8,441 nucleotides of DNA from Bordetella parapertussis (GTDB lineage Bacteria; Pseudomonadota; Gammaproteobacteria; Burkholderiales; Burkholderiaceae_C): contig CALQBT020000091.1 of NCBI GenBank assembly GCA_943328885.2, positions 1 to 8,441 of the forward strand. The letters are read 5' to 3'. Positions 1 to 6,156 of this stretch are shown piece by piece. Under the pieces are notes generated by a model. That model saw only the letters and a list, made by a program, of their open reading frames with translations. It ran no database searches and had not been told where the DNA came from. The stretch's first letter is position 1; every line of letters starts with the position of its first letter. The translations under genes and the position numbers were made by a program.

Positions 1-302
1 AGGACCGGATGGCGGTCTGTGTGTCGTGCCACGGCGCCAATTTCAGCGCGCCCATCGACGGCGCCTTCCCGCGCCTGGCGGGCCAGCATCCCGACTACCT
101 CTACGCCGCGCTCAAGGCCTACCACACCGACGGCAACAAGCTCGTCGGTCGCAGCAACGCGACGATGCGAAGCCAGGTCGTTCAAGAGGCCGACGGCAAG
201 AAGAAGCTCACGTTCAACAGCAGCGAGCTCAAGCAGGTCGCGGCCTATCTGTCGTCGCTGCCGGGCGATCTCAAGGTCGTGCCCCAAAACCGCTTCCGCT
301 GA
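1..302 (+). CDS. c-type cytochrome (cytochrome c4/c553-like), 3' fragment
   Basis: This is the C-terminal part of a class I c-type cytochrome, a periplasmic electron carrier. The frame is open to the left edge, so the start and signal peptide lie outside the window. The ATG at position 9 is not a credible start, because the haem-binding motif CVSCH follows only a few residues later and an exported cytochrome needs a leader before it. Visible features are C-V-S-C-H-G (covalent haem attachment and proximal His), then [12 protein letters not shown], which is typical of the c4/c553 group. N-A-T-M probably supplies the distal Met ligand, and a final helix reads [13 protein letters not shown]. The gene ends at TGA 300-302, inside the 3' end of the convergent copA gene. 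Whether the full protein is mono- or dihaem cannot be seen. The class is certain; the subfamily is inferred. Confidence 0.85.
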   Translation, partial: DRMAVCVSCHGANFSAPIDGAFPRLAGQHPDYLYAALKAYHTDGNKLVGRSNATMRSQVVQEADGKKKLTFNSSELKQVAAYLSSLPGDLKVVPQNRFR

Positions 303-2737
303 CGATCGCGGGGTGGCTTGAAGCCCCCCAGCAGCAGCGCGTTGCTGATCACGCTGACCGATGACAAGGCCATCGCCATGCCAGCGAACACTGGGCTGAG
401 CAGGCCCAGCGCGGCCAGCGGGATGCCGACCACGTTGTAGGCAAAAGCCCAGAACAGGTTTTGGTGAATCCGGCGGGTGATCGCGCGCGACAACTGCAGC
501 GCTTCGAGCACCAGCATCGGGTCGCCGCGCAGCAAGGTCAGCCCCGCGGTCTGCATCGCAACGTCGGTGCCGCCGCCGTCGGCGTGCGCCATTGCCAGCC
601 CGACATCGGCCGCGGCCAGCGCTGGCGCGTCGTTGACGCCGTCGCCCACCATCGCCACCCGTTGGCCCGCGCCCAGGCTCTGGCGCAAGCCCTGGACCAC
701 CTGTGCCTTGTCTGCTGGCAGGACCTCGGCCATCACCTCGCTGATGCCGACCAGGTCCGCCAGCGCCTGGGCCGCACCGCGGTTGTCGCCGCTGAGCAGC
801 ACGACCCGCAGGCCTTCGCGTCGCAGCGCAGCGACGGTCGCAGCAGCGCCTGGCCTGGCCTGGTCTCCGAAGGCCAGCAGACCCAGCGCGCGCGGCGCGC
901 CCTGCGTGCTGGCTTGAGCCAGCCAGGCCACGCTGCGTCCTTGCGAAGCCCAGGTGCCGGCCGGCGCCGTGAGTTCAGGGTCGATGACGCCGAGCTCGGC
1001 CATCCACACGCTGCTGCCCAGCTTCAGGTCGCGCCCGCCGACGCGCGCCTCAATGCCGCGCCCGGGCACCGCTCTGGCGTCCTCGGCCTGCGGCCAGACC
1101 AGAGACTCATGCTGGGCGCTTTGCAGCACCGCGCGGGCCAGCGGGTGCTCGCTGCTGGCCTGCAGCGAGGCGGCCAGCGACAGCAGCTCTGCACGCCCGC
1201 CTGGCAACTCGGCGCTGGTGGCTGCGGCGACCAGCTTCGGCCGACCTTCGGTCAGCGTGCCGGTTTTGTCGAATGCGACCACCGCGACCGAGCGCATCAA
1301 CTCAAGTGCCTGGGCATCACGCACCAGGATGCCGCGGCGCGCCGCCAGACCGGTGCCCACCATCAGCGTGGCGGGTGTGGCCAGCCCCATCGCACAGGGG
1401 CAGGCGATCACCAGCACCGACACCGCGTGAATCAGCGCCTGCGGCCAGTCACCATTGAGCCAGCCCCAGCCCAGCAGCGTCAGCAGCGCGGCGAAAAAAA
1501 CTGCTGGCACGAACACCTCGGCGACCCGGTCCACGGTTTGCTGGATCGGCGCCTTGCGGGCTTGAGCCGATTCGACCATCTGCACGATCTGCGACAGCAT
1601 GCTGGCCGCGCCGACCGCGGTGGTGCGCACCAGCAGCAAGCCTTCGCCGTTGATCGCGCCACCGGTGACAAAGTCGCCGACCTGGCGTGCCACCGGCAGG
1701 CTCTCGCCGGTCAGCATCGATTCATCGACGTGGCTGCGACCCTCGACCACCACGCCGTCGGTGGGCAGGCGCTCACCCGGTCGCACCAACACCAGGTCGT
1801 CGGGCTTGACCTGTTCGAGCGCGACGCGGACCTCCTGCCCGGCGCGCCTCAGGTTGGCGCTGTCGGGGCGCAGCGTGCGCAAGCCTTCCAGTGCCACCAG
1901 GGTTCGGCGCTTGGCGCGGGCTTCCAGCCATTTGCCCAGCAGCACCAGTGTGATGACGGCCGCCGCGCTCTCGAAGTAGAGCGCCGGCATCGCGTCGGGG
2001 TTGTTCGCCCGGCCTTGAAACACCAGCGCCAGGCTCAGGCCGTAGGCCGCGCTGGTGCCGGTGGCCACCAACAAGTCCATGTTGCCGGCGCCCGCGCGCA
2101 AGGCCTTCCAGCCGGCGACGAAGAAGCGTGCGCCGAAGAAAAACAACACCGGCGTGGCCAGCGCCCACTGCCACAGCGCGGGCAGCATCCAGTGGCGGCC
2201 CAGCAGGTCGCCTGCCATCGGCAGCAGCAACGGTGCCGACAGCGCAGCTGCCACGGCCACGCGCCAGCCCGGGTCGCGCGATGCCGGCTTGCGTGCGGCA
2301 TCGCCGGCGTCGGCATGGGCTTCGTAGCCGGCGCGGCGCAGCGCCGATACCAGCGCGGCGTCGTCGGCGCTGCCGGCCAGGCGGCGGACCCGGGCGCGTG
2401 CCGTGGCGAGGTTGACCGTGGCCTCCAACACCCCGGGCACCCGCGACAGCGCTTTTTCGACCCGGGCCACGCAGCTGGCGCAGGTCATGGCTTCGACGCG
2501 CAAGTCCCGGCTTTCCTCGGCCAGGCCATAGCCAGCCTTGGCCACTGCAGCCTGCGCGGCTCGGACCGCGAGTGCAGCTTGCGCCGGGTCCAGCGTCAGC
2601 CGGGCCTGCTCGGTGGCGAGGTTGACGCTGGCTTGCTGCACACCGGGTACTTTGGCCAGCGATTTTTCGACCCTCGCGACGCAACTCGCGCAGGTCATGC
2701 CCGTGATCGTCAGCGTCAGGCTAAAAGCGTCGTTCAT
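245..2737 (-). CDS. copA: Copper-translocating P1B-type ATPase CopA
   Basis: An 830-residue inner-membrane pump that expels Cu(I) from the cytosol using ATP. Two tandem N-terminal HMA domains carry GMTCASC (about residues 13-19) and AMTCASC (83-89). Next come the first membrane helices (about 158-275), the actuator loop with TGES (343-346), and the CPC metal-site motif (446-448). The catalytic DKTGT has the phosphorylated Asp at 490. SEHP lies at 529-532 and GDGVNDAP at 698-705. The last helices contain YN (767-768) and MxxSS (789-793), the pattern of Cu(I)-type rather than Zn/Cd pumps. The ATG at 2737 places the first HMA domain at the usual distance and has AGGA seven bases upstream. The protein runs about 20 residues past the usual FKPP-like end, into the convergent cytochrome gene (58-base overlap). 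A T7 run in the coding strand lies at 1494-1500. It is divergent from a CopZ-like gene, which fits a copper role. Confidence 0.96.
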   Translation of the reverse strand: MNDAFSLTLTITGMTCASCVARVEKSLAKVPGVQQASVNLATEQARLTLDPAQAALAVRAAQAAVAKAGYGLAEESRDLRVEAMTCASCVARVEKALSRVPGVLEATVNLATARARVRRLAGSADDAALVSALRRAGYEAHADAGDAARKPASRDPGWRVAVAAALSAPLLLPMAGDLLGRHWMLPALWQWALATPVLFFFGARFFVAGWKALRAGAGNMDLLVATGTSAAYGLSLALVFQGRANNPDAMPALYFESAAAVITLVLLGKWLEARAKRRTLVALEGLRTLRPDSANLRRAGQEVRVALEQVKPDDLVLVRPGERLPTDGVVVEGRSHVDESMLTGESLPVARQVGDFVTGGAINGEGLLLVRTTAVGAASMLSQIVQMVESAQARKAPIQQTVDRVAEVFVPAVFFAALLTLLGWGWLNGDWPQALIHAVSVLVIACPCAMGLATPATLMVGTGLAARRGILVRDAQALELMRSVAVVAFDKTGTLTEGRPKLVAAATSAELPGGRAELLSLAASLQASSEHPLARAVLQSAQHESLVWPQAEDARAVPGRGIEARVGGRDLKLGSSVWMAELGVIDPELTAPAGTWASQGRSVAWLAQASTQGAPRALGLLAFGDQARPGAAATVAALRREGLRVVLLSGDNRGAAQALADLVGISEVMAEVLPADKAQVVQGLRQSLGAGQRVAMVGDGVNDAPALAAADVGLAMAHADGGGTDVAMQTAGLTLLRGDPMLVLEALQLSRAITRRIHQNLFWAFAYNVVGIPLAALGLLSPVFAGMAMALSSVSVISNALLLGGFKPPRDRQRKRFWGTTLRSPGSDDR

Positions 2738-2743
2738 GATCCA

Positions 2744-2767
2744 ATCCTAGACCTGACTTCGCGTCAA
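2744..2767 (-). promoter_or_regulatory. Candidate MerR/CueR-like copA promoter with shortened spacer
   Basis: On the minus strand just upstream of copA, TTGACG (2767-2762) is followed by a 12-base spacer ending AGGTC and then TAGGAT (2749-2744). The outer parts resemble copper-responsive MerR-family promoters, which usually begin TTGACC and close with a GGAAGGTCTA-like half site across a 19-bp spacer. The central dyad is missing here; only TGAC/GTCA pairs. AGGA within the supposed -10 is also the best Shine-Dalgarno for copA, so a start from this -10 would be nearly leaderless. It may be a decayed site or a chance resemblance. Confidence 0.3.
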
Positions 2768-2778
2768 GGCTGATACTG

Positions 2779-2797
2779 CGGTGGTTCTACACCACCG
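2779..2797. repeat. Perfect 7-bp inverted repeat in the copA/copZ divergent region
   Basis: CGGTGGT (2779-2785), a 5-base loop TCTAC, then ACCACCG (2791-2797) pair perfectly. The repeat lies centrally between the divergent copA and copZ genes. As DNA it could be an operator. As RNA it would form a stable hairpin in the copZ leader, ending inside the GAG (2797-2799) that is the only Shine-Dalgarno-like sequence before the copZ ATG. The structure is seen directly; the function is inferred. Confidence 0.55.
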
Positions 2798-2806
2798 AGT
2801 TTGACG

Positions 2807-2998
2807 ATGATCGAATTGATCTTGCCTGATATGACCTGCGGCCACTGCGTTCGCAGCGTGACCGAAACCGTGCAGCGCATCGACGCTGACGCCCAACTGC
2901 AGGTCGATCTGCCCCAGCACCGGGTCAGCATAGCGTCGCAGCAGCCGGCCGAGCGCTTTGTCGCTGCGCTGACCGAAGAGGGTTATCCGCCGGCTTGA
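2807..2998 (+). CDS. copZ: CopZ-like heavy-metal-associated (HMA) copper chaperone
   Basis: A 63-residue single-domain HMA protein, the usual size for CopZ/Atx1-type cytosolic copper chaperones that bind Cu(I) and pass it to CopA. The metal-binding loop DMTCGHC places the two ligand cysteines at residues 11 and 14. A βαββαβ-sized fold follows, ending EGYPPA. The start could be the TTG at 2801, but the ATG at 2807 is preferred: GAG at 2797-2799 is seven bases upstream, and MIELILPDMTCGHC matches the family's usual N-terminus. It is divergent from copA across 69 bases, which supports a copper role over other metals. Its TGA (2996-2998) directly abuts the stop of the convergent DUF1841 gene. The HMA fold is certain; copper specificity is inferred from context. 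Confidence 0.88.
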   Translation: MIELILPDMTCGHCVRSVTETVQRIDADAQLQVDLPQHRVSIASQQPAERFVAALTEEGYPPA

Positions 2999-3019
2999 TC
3001 AGCGCGTCGCCCGCCGGCG
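2988..3019. terminator. Possible bidirectional terminator hairpin at copZ/DUF1841 junction
   Basis: CGCCGGC (2988-2994) and GCCGGCG (3013-3019) are inverted and flank the back-to-back stop codons with an 18-base loop. Neither side has a T tract, so it is not a canonical intrinsic terminator, and GCCGGC cores are common in GC-rich DNA. It is the only candidate, because the convergent genes leave no intergenic space. Confidence 0.25.
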
Positions 3020-3430
3020 CACGGCTTCGAGATAGGCCAGCCCATCGGGCGGCAGGCCACTGCGCTGGCTGGCCCAGATCATCTCGCCCAGGCACTCCAT
3101 CACCTCGTGATGCGCCTCGTGCAAGGCGCTGCGGCGCGCTGCCAGCAGCGCGACCGCCTGTCGGATGCCGGTGGGCTGGTCGATGCTGCATTGCTCGGCG
3201 ATCGACAAATGCATCGACAGGTGCAGAAACGGGTTGCCGCGGCCGTCCTCGACCGTGTAGCTCGATGCCAGCGCGGCGTCCAGATCGGCCAGGTCAGCGT
3301 GGTGCTCGGGATGCTCGGCGATCCAGTCGGCGGCTATCGCTTCCATCGCCGTCAGCGGCAGACCGTTTTGCTGCTTGTGCCAGGTTTCGCAGAAGAATCT
3401 GCGCACGTCGTGCTGTGAAGGTTGGAACAT
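2999..3430 (-). CDS. DUF1841 family protein
   Basis: A 143-residue protein of the DUF1841 family, widespread in beta- and gammaproteobacteria and of unknown function. Recognisable features are the N-terminal [17 protein letters not shown], the central [15 protein letters not shown], then [10 protein letters not shown], and the C-terminal ECLGEMIW segment. There is no signal peptide or membrane segment, so it is probably cytosolic and largely helical. The conserved histidines in [11 protein letters not shown] and in [11 protein letters not shown] could suggest metal binding, but that is inference. The frame is open to 4168; the ATG at 3430 is chosen because family homology begins exactly there and the upstream part is antisense to the nitroreductase gene. 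No clear Shine-Dalgarno precedes it. It is divergent from the nitroreductase across 36 bases and convergent with copZ with zero spacing. Confidence 0.88.
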   Translation of the reverse strand: MFQPSQHDVRRFFCETWHKQQNGLPLTAMEAIAADWIAEHPEHHADLADLDAALASSYTVEDGRGNPFLHLSMHLSIAEQCSIDQPTGIRQAVALLAARRSALHEAHHEVMECLGEMIWASQRSGLPPDGLAYLEAVRRRATR

Positions 3431-3432
3431 CG

Positions 3433-3442
3433 CACAATTGTG
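3433..3442. promoter_or_regulatory. 10-bp palindrome, possible shared -10 region of divergent genes
   Basis: CACAATTGTG is a perfect palindrome in the 36-base spacer between DUF1841 (-) and the nitroreductase (+). Each strand reads CACAAT, a 4/6 match to the sigma-70 -10 box that keeps the key A and final T. No good -35 is seen on either strand. Used on the plus strand it would give a leader of about 20 bases. On the minus strand transcription would begin near the DUF1841 ATG, which also lacks a Shine-Dalgarno. It could instead be an operator or chance. Confidence 0.3.
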
Positions 3443-3466
3443 GCCCGACTTTGCTTCCACCGCGCC

Positions 3467-4042
3467 ATGACACTGACCACCGCCCAACTCTTTACCGACG
3501 CCCGCAGCCAGAACGGCTACCTGCCACAGCCCGTCTCCGATGTTGAGCTGCGTGCGCTCTACGACCTGCTCAAGTTCGGCCCGACCGCGGCCAACGCCTG
3601 CCCGGCGCGATTCAAGTTCGTCCGCTCGGCGGATGCCAAAGCGCAGCTGATGGCCTGCGTTTCGGCGGCCAACGTGCCGAAGATCGAGCAGGCGCCGGTG
3701 ACGGTGATCGTCGGCATGGACTTGATGTTCCACGATCAATTGCCCAAGCTGTTTCCCCATGCCGATGCGCGTGCCTGGTTTGCCGGCAAGGATGCTGCGA
3801 TACAGGAGACGGCGATGCGCAATTCCAGCCTGCAAGGCGGCTACTTGATCATCGCTGCCAGGGCGCTGGGTCTGGACTGTGGTCCGATGAGTGGCTTCGA
3901 TGCCGCCAAGCTTGACGCTGCGTTCTGGATCGGCACCACCGTGAAAACCAATTTCATCTGCACGCTGGGTCATGGTGACCCGGCCAAGGTCTTCGCCCGC
4001 AGCCCACGGCTGGACTTCGACCAGGCTTGCAGTCTGGCCTGA
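3467..4042 (+). CDS. Nitroreductase-family protein, malonic semialdehyde reductase (RutE/HadB)-like
   Basis: A 191-residue FMN-dependent NAD(P)H oxidoreductase of the nitroreductase superfamily. It resembles RutE along its whole length: [11 protein letters not shown] near the start, [13 protein letters not shown] (about 33-45, flavin and substrate region), [34 protein letters not shown], and [12 protein letters not shown]. The C-terminus [17 protein letters not shown] matches too. RutE reduces malonic semialdehyde to 3-hydroxypropionate in pyrimidine catabolism. No other rut genes are nearby, so a broader aldehyde, quinone or nitro-compound reductase role is possible. The ATG at 3467 gives the family length; an in-frame TTG at 3422 would overlap the DUF1841 start and is rejected. 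No clear Shine-Dalgarno is present. The protein is cytosolic. Family call strong, substrate inferred. Confidence 0.88.
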   Translation: MTLTTAQLFTDARSQNGYLPQPVSDVELRALYDLLKFGPTAANACPARFKFVRSADAKAQLMACVSAANVPKIEQAPVTVIVGMDLMFHDQLPKLFPHADARAWFAGKDAAIQETAMRNSSLQGGYLIIAARALGLDCGPMSGFDAAKLDAAFWIGTTVKTNFICTLGHGDPAKVFARSPRLDFDQACSLA

Positions 4043-4053
4043 TCGCTGCGACG

Positions 4054-4080
4054 GCCGGCGGTGCCTCTGGGCGCGCCGGC
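4054..4080 (+). terminator. GC-rich hairpin after the nitroreductase, possible terminator
   Basis: GCCGGCG (4054-4060) and CGCCGGC (4074-4080) pair perfectly, with an inner GCC/GGC possibility in the 13-base loop. It lies 11 bases after the nitroreductase stop. The following TTGCGG is not a T tract, so termination activity is uncertain. The rest of the 4043-4191 gap holds no gene that I can support. Confidence 0.35.
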
Positions 4081-4135
4081 TTGCGGATGGGCGAGAATCA
4101 ACGTGAAGCGCTGCCCGAAGTTGATCTGCAGCGCC

Positions 4136-4165
4136 TTGCGGTACGGGCAGGGCCCGGAATATCAG
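4136..4165 (+). promoter_or_regulatory. Weak sigma-70-like promoter upstream of parA
   Basis: TTGCGG (4136-4141) and TATCAG (4160-4165) are separated by 18 bases, a 3/6 and 4/6 match to consensus. It is the best candidate in the gap before the ParA-type gene and would start transcription near 4172. Matches this weak occur by chance. Confidence 0.22.
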
Positions 4166-4178
4166 CAATCGACTTTCT

Positions 4179-4186
4179 GGAGGTGG
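4179..4186 (+). promoter_or_regulatory. Strong ribosome binding site deciding the parA start
   Basis: GGAGGTGG lies five to seven bases before the ATG at 4192. It is the clearest Shine-Dalgarno in the window and fixes the start there instead of at upstream in-frame codons from 4027. Confidence 0.8.
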
Positions 4187-4191
4187 ATTTC

Positions 4192-4809
4192 ATGCCCGTG
4201 ATCGTGGTGGCCAACCCCAAGGGCGGCGTCGGCAAGAGCACGCTGGCCACCAACATCGCGGGCTGGCTGGCGCACCAAGGCCATGCGGTGATGCTCGGCG
4301 ACATCGATCGCCAGCAAAGCGCGCGCCAGTGGCTGGCTTTGCGCCCCCCTCAGGCGCCCGCTATCCGGGGCTGGGACCTGGTGGACGATGATTTGGTGCG
4401 GCCGCCCAAGGGAACGACCCACTTGGTGCTTGACACGCCCGCTGGCCTGCGGGGCAAGCGGCTGGATTCAGTGATGAAGATCGCCGACCGATTGCTGGTT
4501 CCGCTCCAGCCCAGCCCTTTCGACATCGCGGCCACCCACGCCTTTCTGGCTGAGTTGCGGGGCCATCGGCGTGCTGACCGGGTGGTGTTGGGTCTGGTGG
4601 CGGTTCGGGTCAAGGAACACACCCACGCCACCGATCACCTCAACGAATTTCTGACAGCGCTCGGTCAGCCGGCCATCACCGGGCTGCGCGATACCCAGAA
4701 TTACCTGCATCTGGCCGCGCGTGGCCTGACGCTGTGGGATGTCGCCGCCGGCAGGGTTGAGCGCGATCTGTTGCAATGGCAGCCCCTGATCAACTGGCTT
4801 GAGACATGA
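4192..4809 (+). CDS. Orphan ParA/MinD-family ATPase
   Basis: A 205-residue deviant-Walker P-loop ATPase of the ParA group, proteins that dimerise on ATP and position DNA or other cargo. The deviant Walker A is PKGGVGKST (residues 9-17, signature Lys10 and P-loop Lys15). DIDRQQSA (37-44) is the ParA-type A' motif, and LVLDTPAG (78-85) the Walker B region with Asp81. LLVPLQPSPFDI follows. The protein is short and has no N-terminal HTH, like small type Ib ParA and orphan ParAs. No ParB gene or obvious parS site is visible, and nothing around it suggests a plasmid. It lacks a MinD-type C-terminal amphipathic helix that I can recognise. Its TGA overlaps the MaoC start (ATGA at 4806-4809), so the two are probably translationally coupled. 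The fold is certain; the cargo is unknown. Confidence 0.9.
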   Translation: MPVIVVANPKGGVGKSTLATNIAGWLAHQGHAVMLGDIDRQQSARQWLALRPPQAPAIRGWDLVDDDLVRPPKGTTHLVLDTPAGLRGKRLDSVMKIADRLLVPLQPSPFDIAATHAFLAELRGHRRADRVVLGLVAVRVKEHTHATDHLNEFLTALGQPAITGLRDTQNYLHLAARGLTLWDVAAGRVERDLLQWQPLINWLET

Positions 4810-5288
4810 CCGACTCCACTGAAACGACCGACAACACCGTCCACTTCGCCACGCTGGCTTCGCTGCAGGACCGTGTCGGCGAACACTTGGCCACCAGCCC
4901 CTGGATGCTGATCGACCAGGCCCGCATCGACTTGTTCGCCCAGGCCACCGGCGACCACCAGTGGATCCACGTCGATCCGGTGCGTGCCGCCAGCGGGCCT
5001 TTCGGCACCACCATCGCCCATGGTTTTCTCACGCTGTCGCTGCTGCCGCAGTTGGCCGAGAAAGCGATCCAGGTCGACGACGTGAAGATGGGCATCAACT
5101 ACGGTCTGAACCGCGTGCGCTTCATGGCGCCGGTGCCCTCTGGCAGCCGCTTGCGTGGCCAGATCCGGCTCAAGGCCTTCGAGCCCATCGAGGGCGGTGC
5201 CCAGGTGACGATGGAAGTCAGCATTGAGCGCGAGGGCACGGCCAAGCCGGTGTGTGTGGCCGAGACGGTGTCGCGACGATTCACCTGA
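4806..5288 (+). CDS. MaoC-family hot-dog dehydratase/enoyl-CoA hydratase-like protein
   Basis: A 160-residue single hot-dog domain of the MaoC/NodN/(R)-specific hydratase type. The hydratase motif is well preserved: LFAQATGDHQWIHVD with Asp50 and His55 in the positions of the PhaJ-type catalytic Asp-His pair. PFGTTIAHGFLTLSL (65-79) follows, with the His-Gly of the active-site loop. The C-terminal β-strands include NRVRFMAPVPSG and VTMEVSIERE. The expected reaction is reversible hydration of a trans-2-enoyl-CoA to an (R)-3-hydroxyacyl-CoA, in the cytosol. The physiological substrate is not predictable here. The first dozen residues are polar and probably disordered. It overlaps the ParA stop by four bases and lies 37 bases before the response regulator, so it is probably the middle gene of an operon. 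Confidence 0.9.
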   Translation: MTDSTETTDNTVHFATLASLQDRVGEHLATSPWMLIDQARIDLFAQATGDHQWIHVDPVRAASGPFGTTIAHGFLTLSLLPQLAEKAIQVDDVKMGINYGLNRVRFMAPVPSGSRLRGQIRLKAFEPIEGGAQVTMEVSIEREGTAKPVCVAETVSRRFT

Positions 5289-5308
5289 CGCGCAGCGCCA
5301 GGGCCACC

Positions 5309-5316
5309 GGGAGGAG
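5309..5316 (+). promoter_or_regulatory. Ribosome binding site of the response regulator
   Basis: GGGAGGAG lies nine bases before the ATG at 5326. It sets that start over upstream in-frame codons inside maoC (frame open from 5224), which would add residues before the conserved KVLLVDDHP. Confidence 0.75.
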
Positions 5317-5325
5317 CCGAACGCG

Positions 5326-6141
5326 ATGAAAGTGCTGCTGGTCGATGATCATCCGCTGATCCTGTCGGCGCTGCAGACCATGATCCATCGCCTCGACCCG
5401 GCCATTGTGGTGCTCAGCGCCGAGAACGCTGCCGACGCCTTTGCGCTGTTGGCGCAGCACACCGATGTCGAACTGGTGTTGCTGGACCTGGAATTGGGCG
5501 ACGAGGTGGACGGTTTCACGGTGCTGGCCGAGATGCGCCAGCGTCACCCGGCGCTGCCGGTCGTGGTGTTGTCTGCGGCCGAGCGCCTGACCGACATGGT
5601 GCGTGCGGTGGACATGGGCGCGATGGGTTTTCTGCCCAAACGCAGCCCGCTCAAGGACTTGTTCGACGCGCTGGCGCTGGTGGTGTCGGGCGGCGTCTAC
5701 ATCCCGCAGGCCTTGCTCGGTGCCACCAGGGCGCCTGCTGGCATGCCGGCCAACGCGGCGATCGATGTCGCCGAAGCCGCGCCCGGGCCAGACGCCGGCA
5801 TGGCCGGCCGCACAGCGCCGGCCGGTCCCCTGGCACTGTTGCGACCGATGGCCGAGCCGCGGCCGATCGCAGCCGTCCCGCCGGTCGAAGCGGGCGCGCT
5901 GCTCAACACAGCCGAGCTTGGCCTGACCCGGCGCCAGACCGAGGTGCTGGCATGGCTGCTCAAGGGTCTGCCCAACAAGCTGATCGCGCGCGAGTTAAAC
6001 CTCTCAGTCGATACGGTCAAAGACCATGTCGCGGCCGTGCTGCGCGCGCTGGGCGTGGGTTCGCGCACCCAGGCGGTGCTGCTGGTCAGCCGCATGAAGC
6101 AGCAAGTCCCAGACGCAGGCGCAAGCGACGCAAAGCGTTGA
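5326..6141 (+). CDS. NarL/LuxR-family two-component response regulator
   Basis: A 271-residue cytosolic regulator. The receiver domain (1 to about 125) shows the acidic pair Asp7-Asp8, phospho-acceptor Asp54 in VLLDLEL, Ser83 in VVLSA, and Lys105 in FLPKRSP: all the residues needed for phosphorylation. The C-terminal LuxR-type HTH (about 198-260) reads LGLTRRQTEVLAWL, PNKLIARELNLSVDTVKDHV and LGVGSRTQAVLL, a DNA-binding activator or repressor domain. Between them is an Ala/Pro/Gly-rich linker of about 65 residues (132-195), much longer than in compact NarL-type proteins. No histidine kinase gene is in the window, so the partner is unknown. It is probably the third gene of the parA-maoC operon. 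It converges on the kinase-USP gene with 15 bases between stops and no recognisable terminator. Confidence 0.93.
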   Translation: MKVLLVDDHPLILSALQTMIHRLDPAIVVLSAENAADAFALLAQHTDVELVLLDLELGDEVDGFTVLAEMRQRHPALPVVVLSAAERLTDMVRAVDMGAMGFLPKRSPLKDLFDALALVVSGGVYIPQALLGATRAPAGMPANAAIDVAEAAPGPDAGMAGRTAPAGPLALLRPMAEPRPIAAVPPVEAGALLNTAELGLTRRQTEVLAWLLKGLPNKLIARELNLSVDTVKDHVAAVLRALGVGSRTQAVLLVSRMKQQVPDAGASDAKR

Positions 6142-6156
6142 ACGGCACTGGCCTTG

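Noticed and set aside
461..2773. A 770-codon open frame on the plus strand opposite copA
   Set aside because: It is antisense to a complete, motif-rich copA. Its translation is rich in Gln, Arg, His and Ala with no recognisable domain, as expected of a GC-rich shadow frame.
3431..4168. Upstream extension of the DUF1841 frame on the minus strand
   Set aside because: Family homology starts at the Met encoded at 3430. The extension is antisense to the nitroreductase gene and has low-complexity composition.
4027..4191. A 55-residue N-terminal extension of the ParA-type protein
   Set aside because: The strong GGAGGTGG at 4179-4186 and the P-loop beginning a few residues after the ATG at 4192 both support the shorter start.
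4043..4191. parS-like centromere site for the orphan ParA
   Set aside because: I looked for a TGTTnCACGTGnAACA-like palindrome in the gap and saw none.
5802..5823. GGCCGGC/GCCGGCC inverted arms as a terminator
   Set aside because: They lie inside the response regulator coding region, in a GC-rich linker, with no T tract. They are best explained by codon and amino-acid bias.
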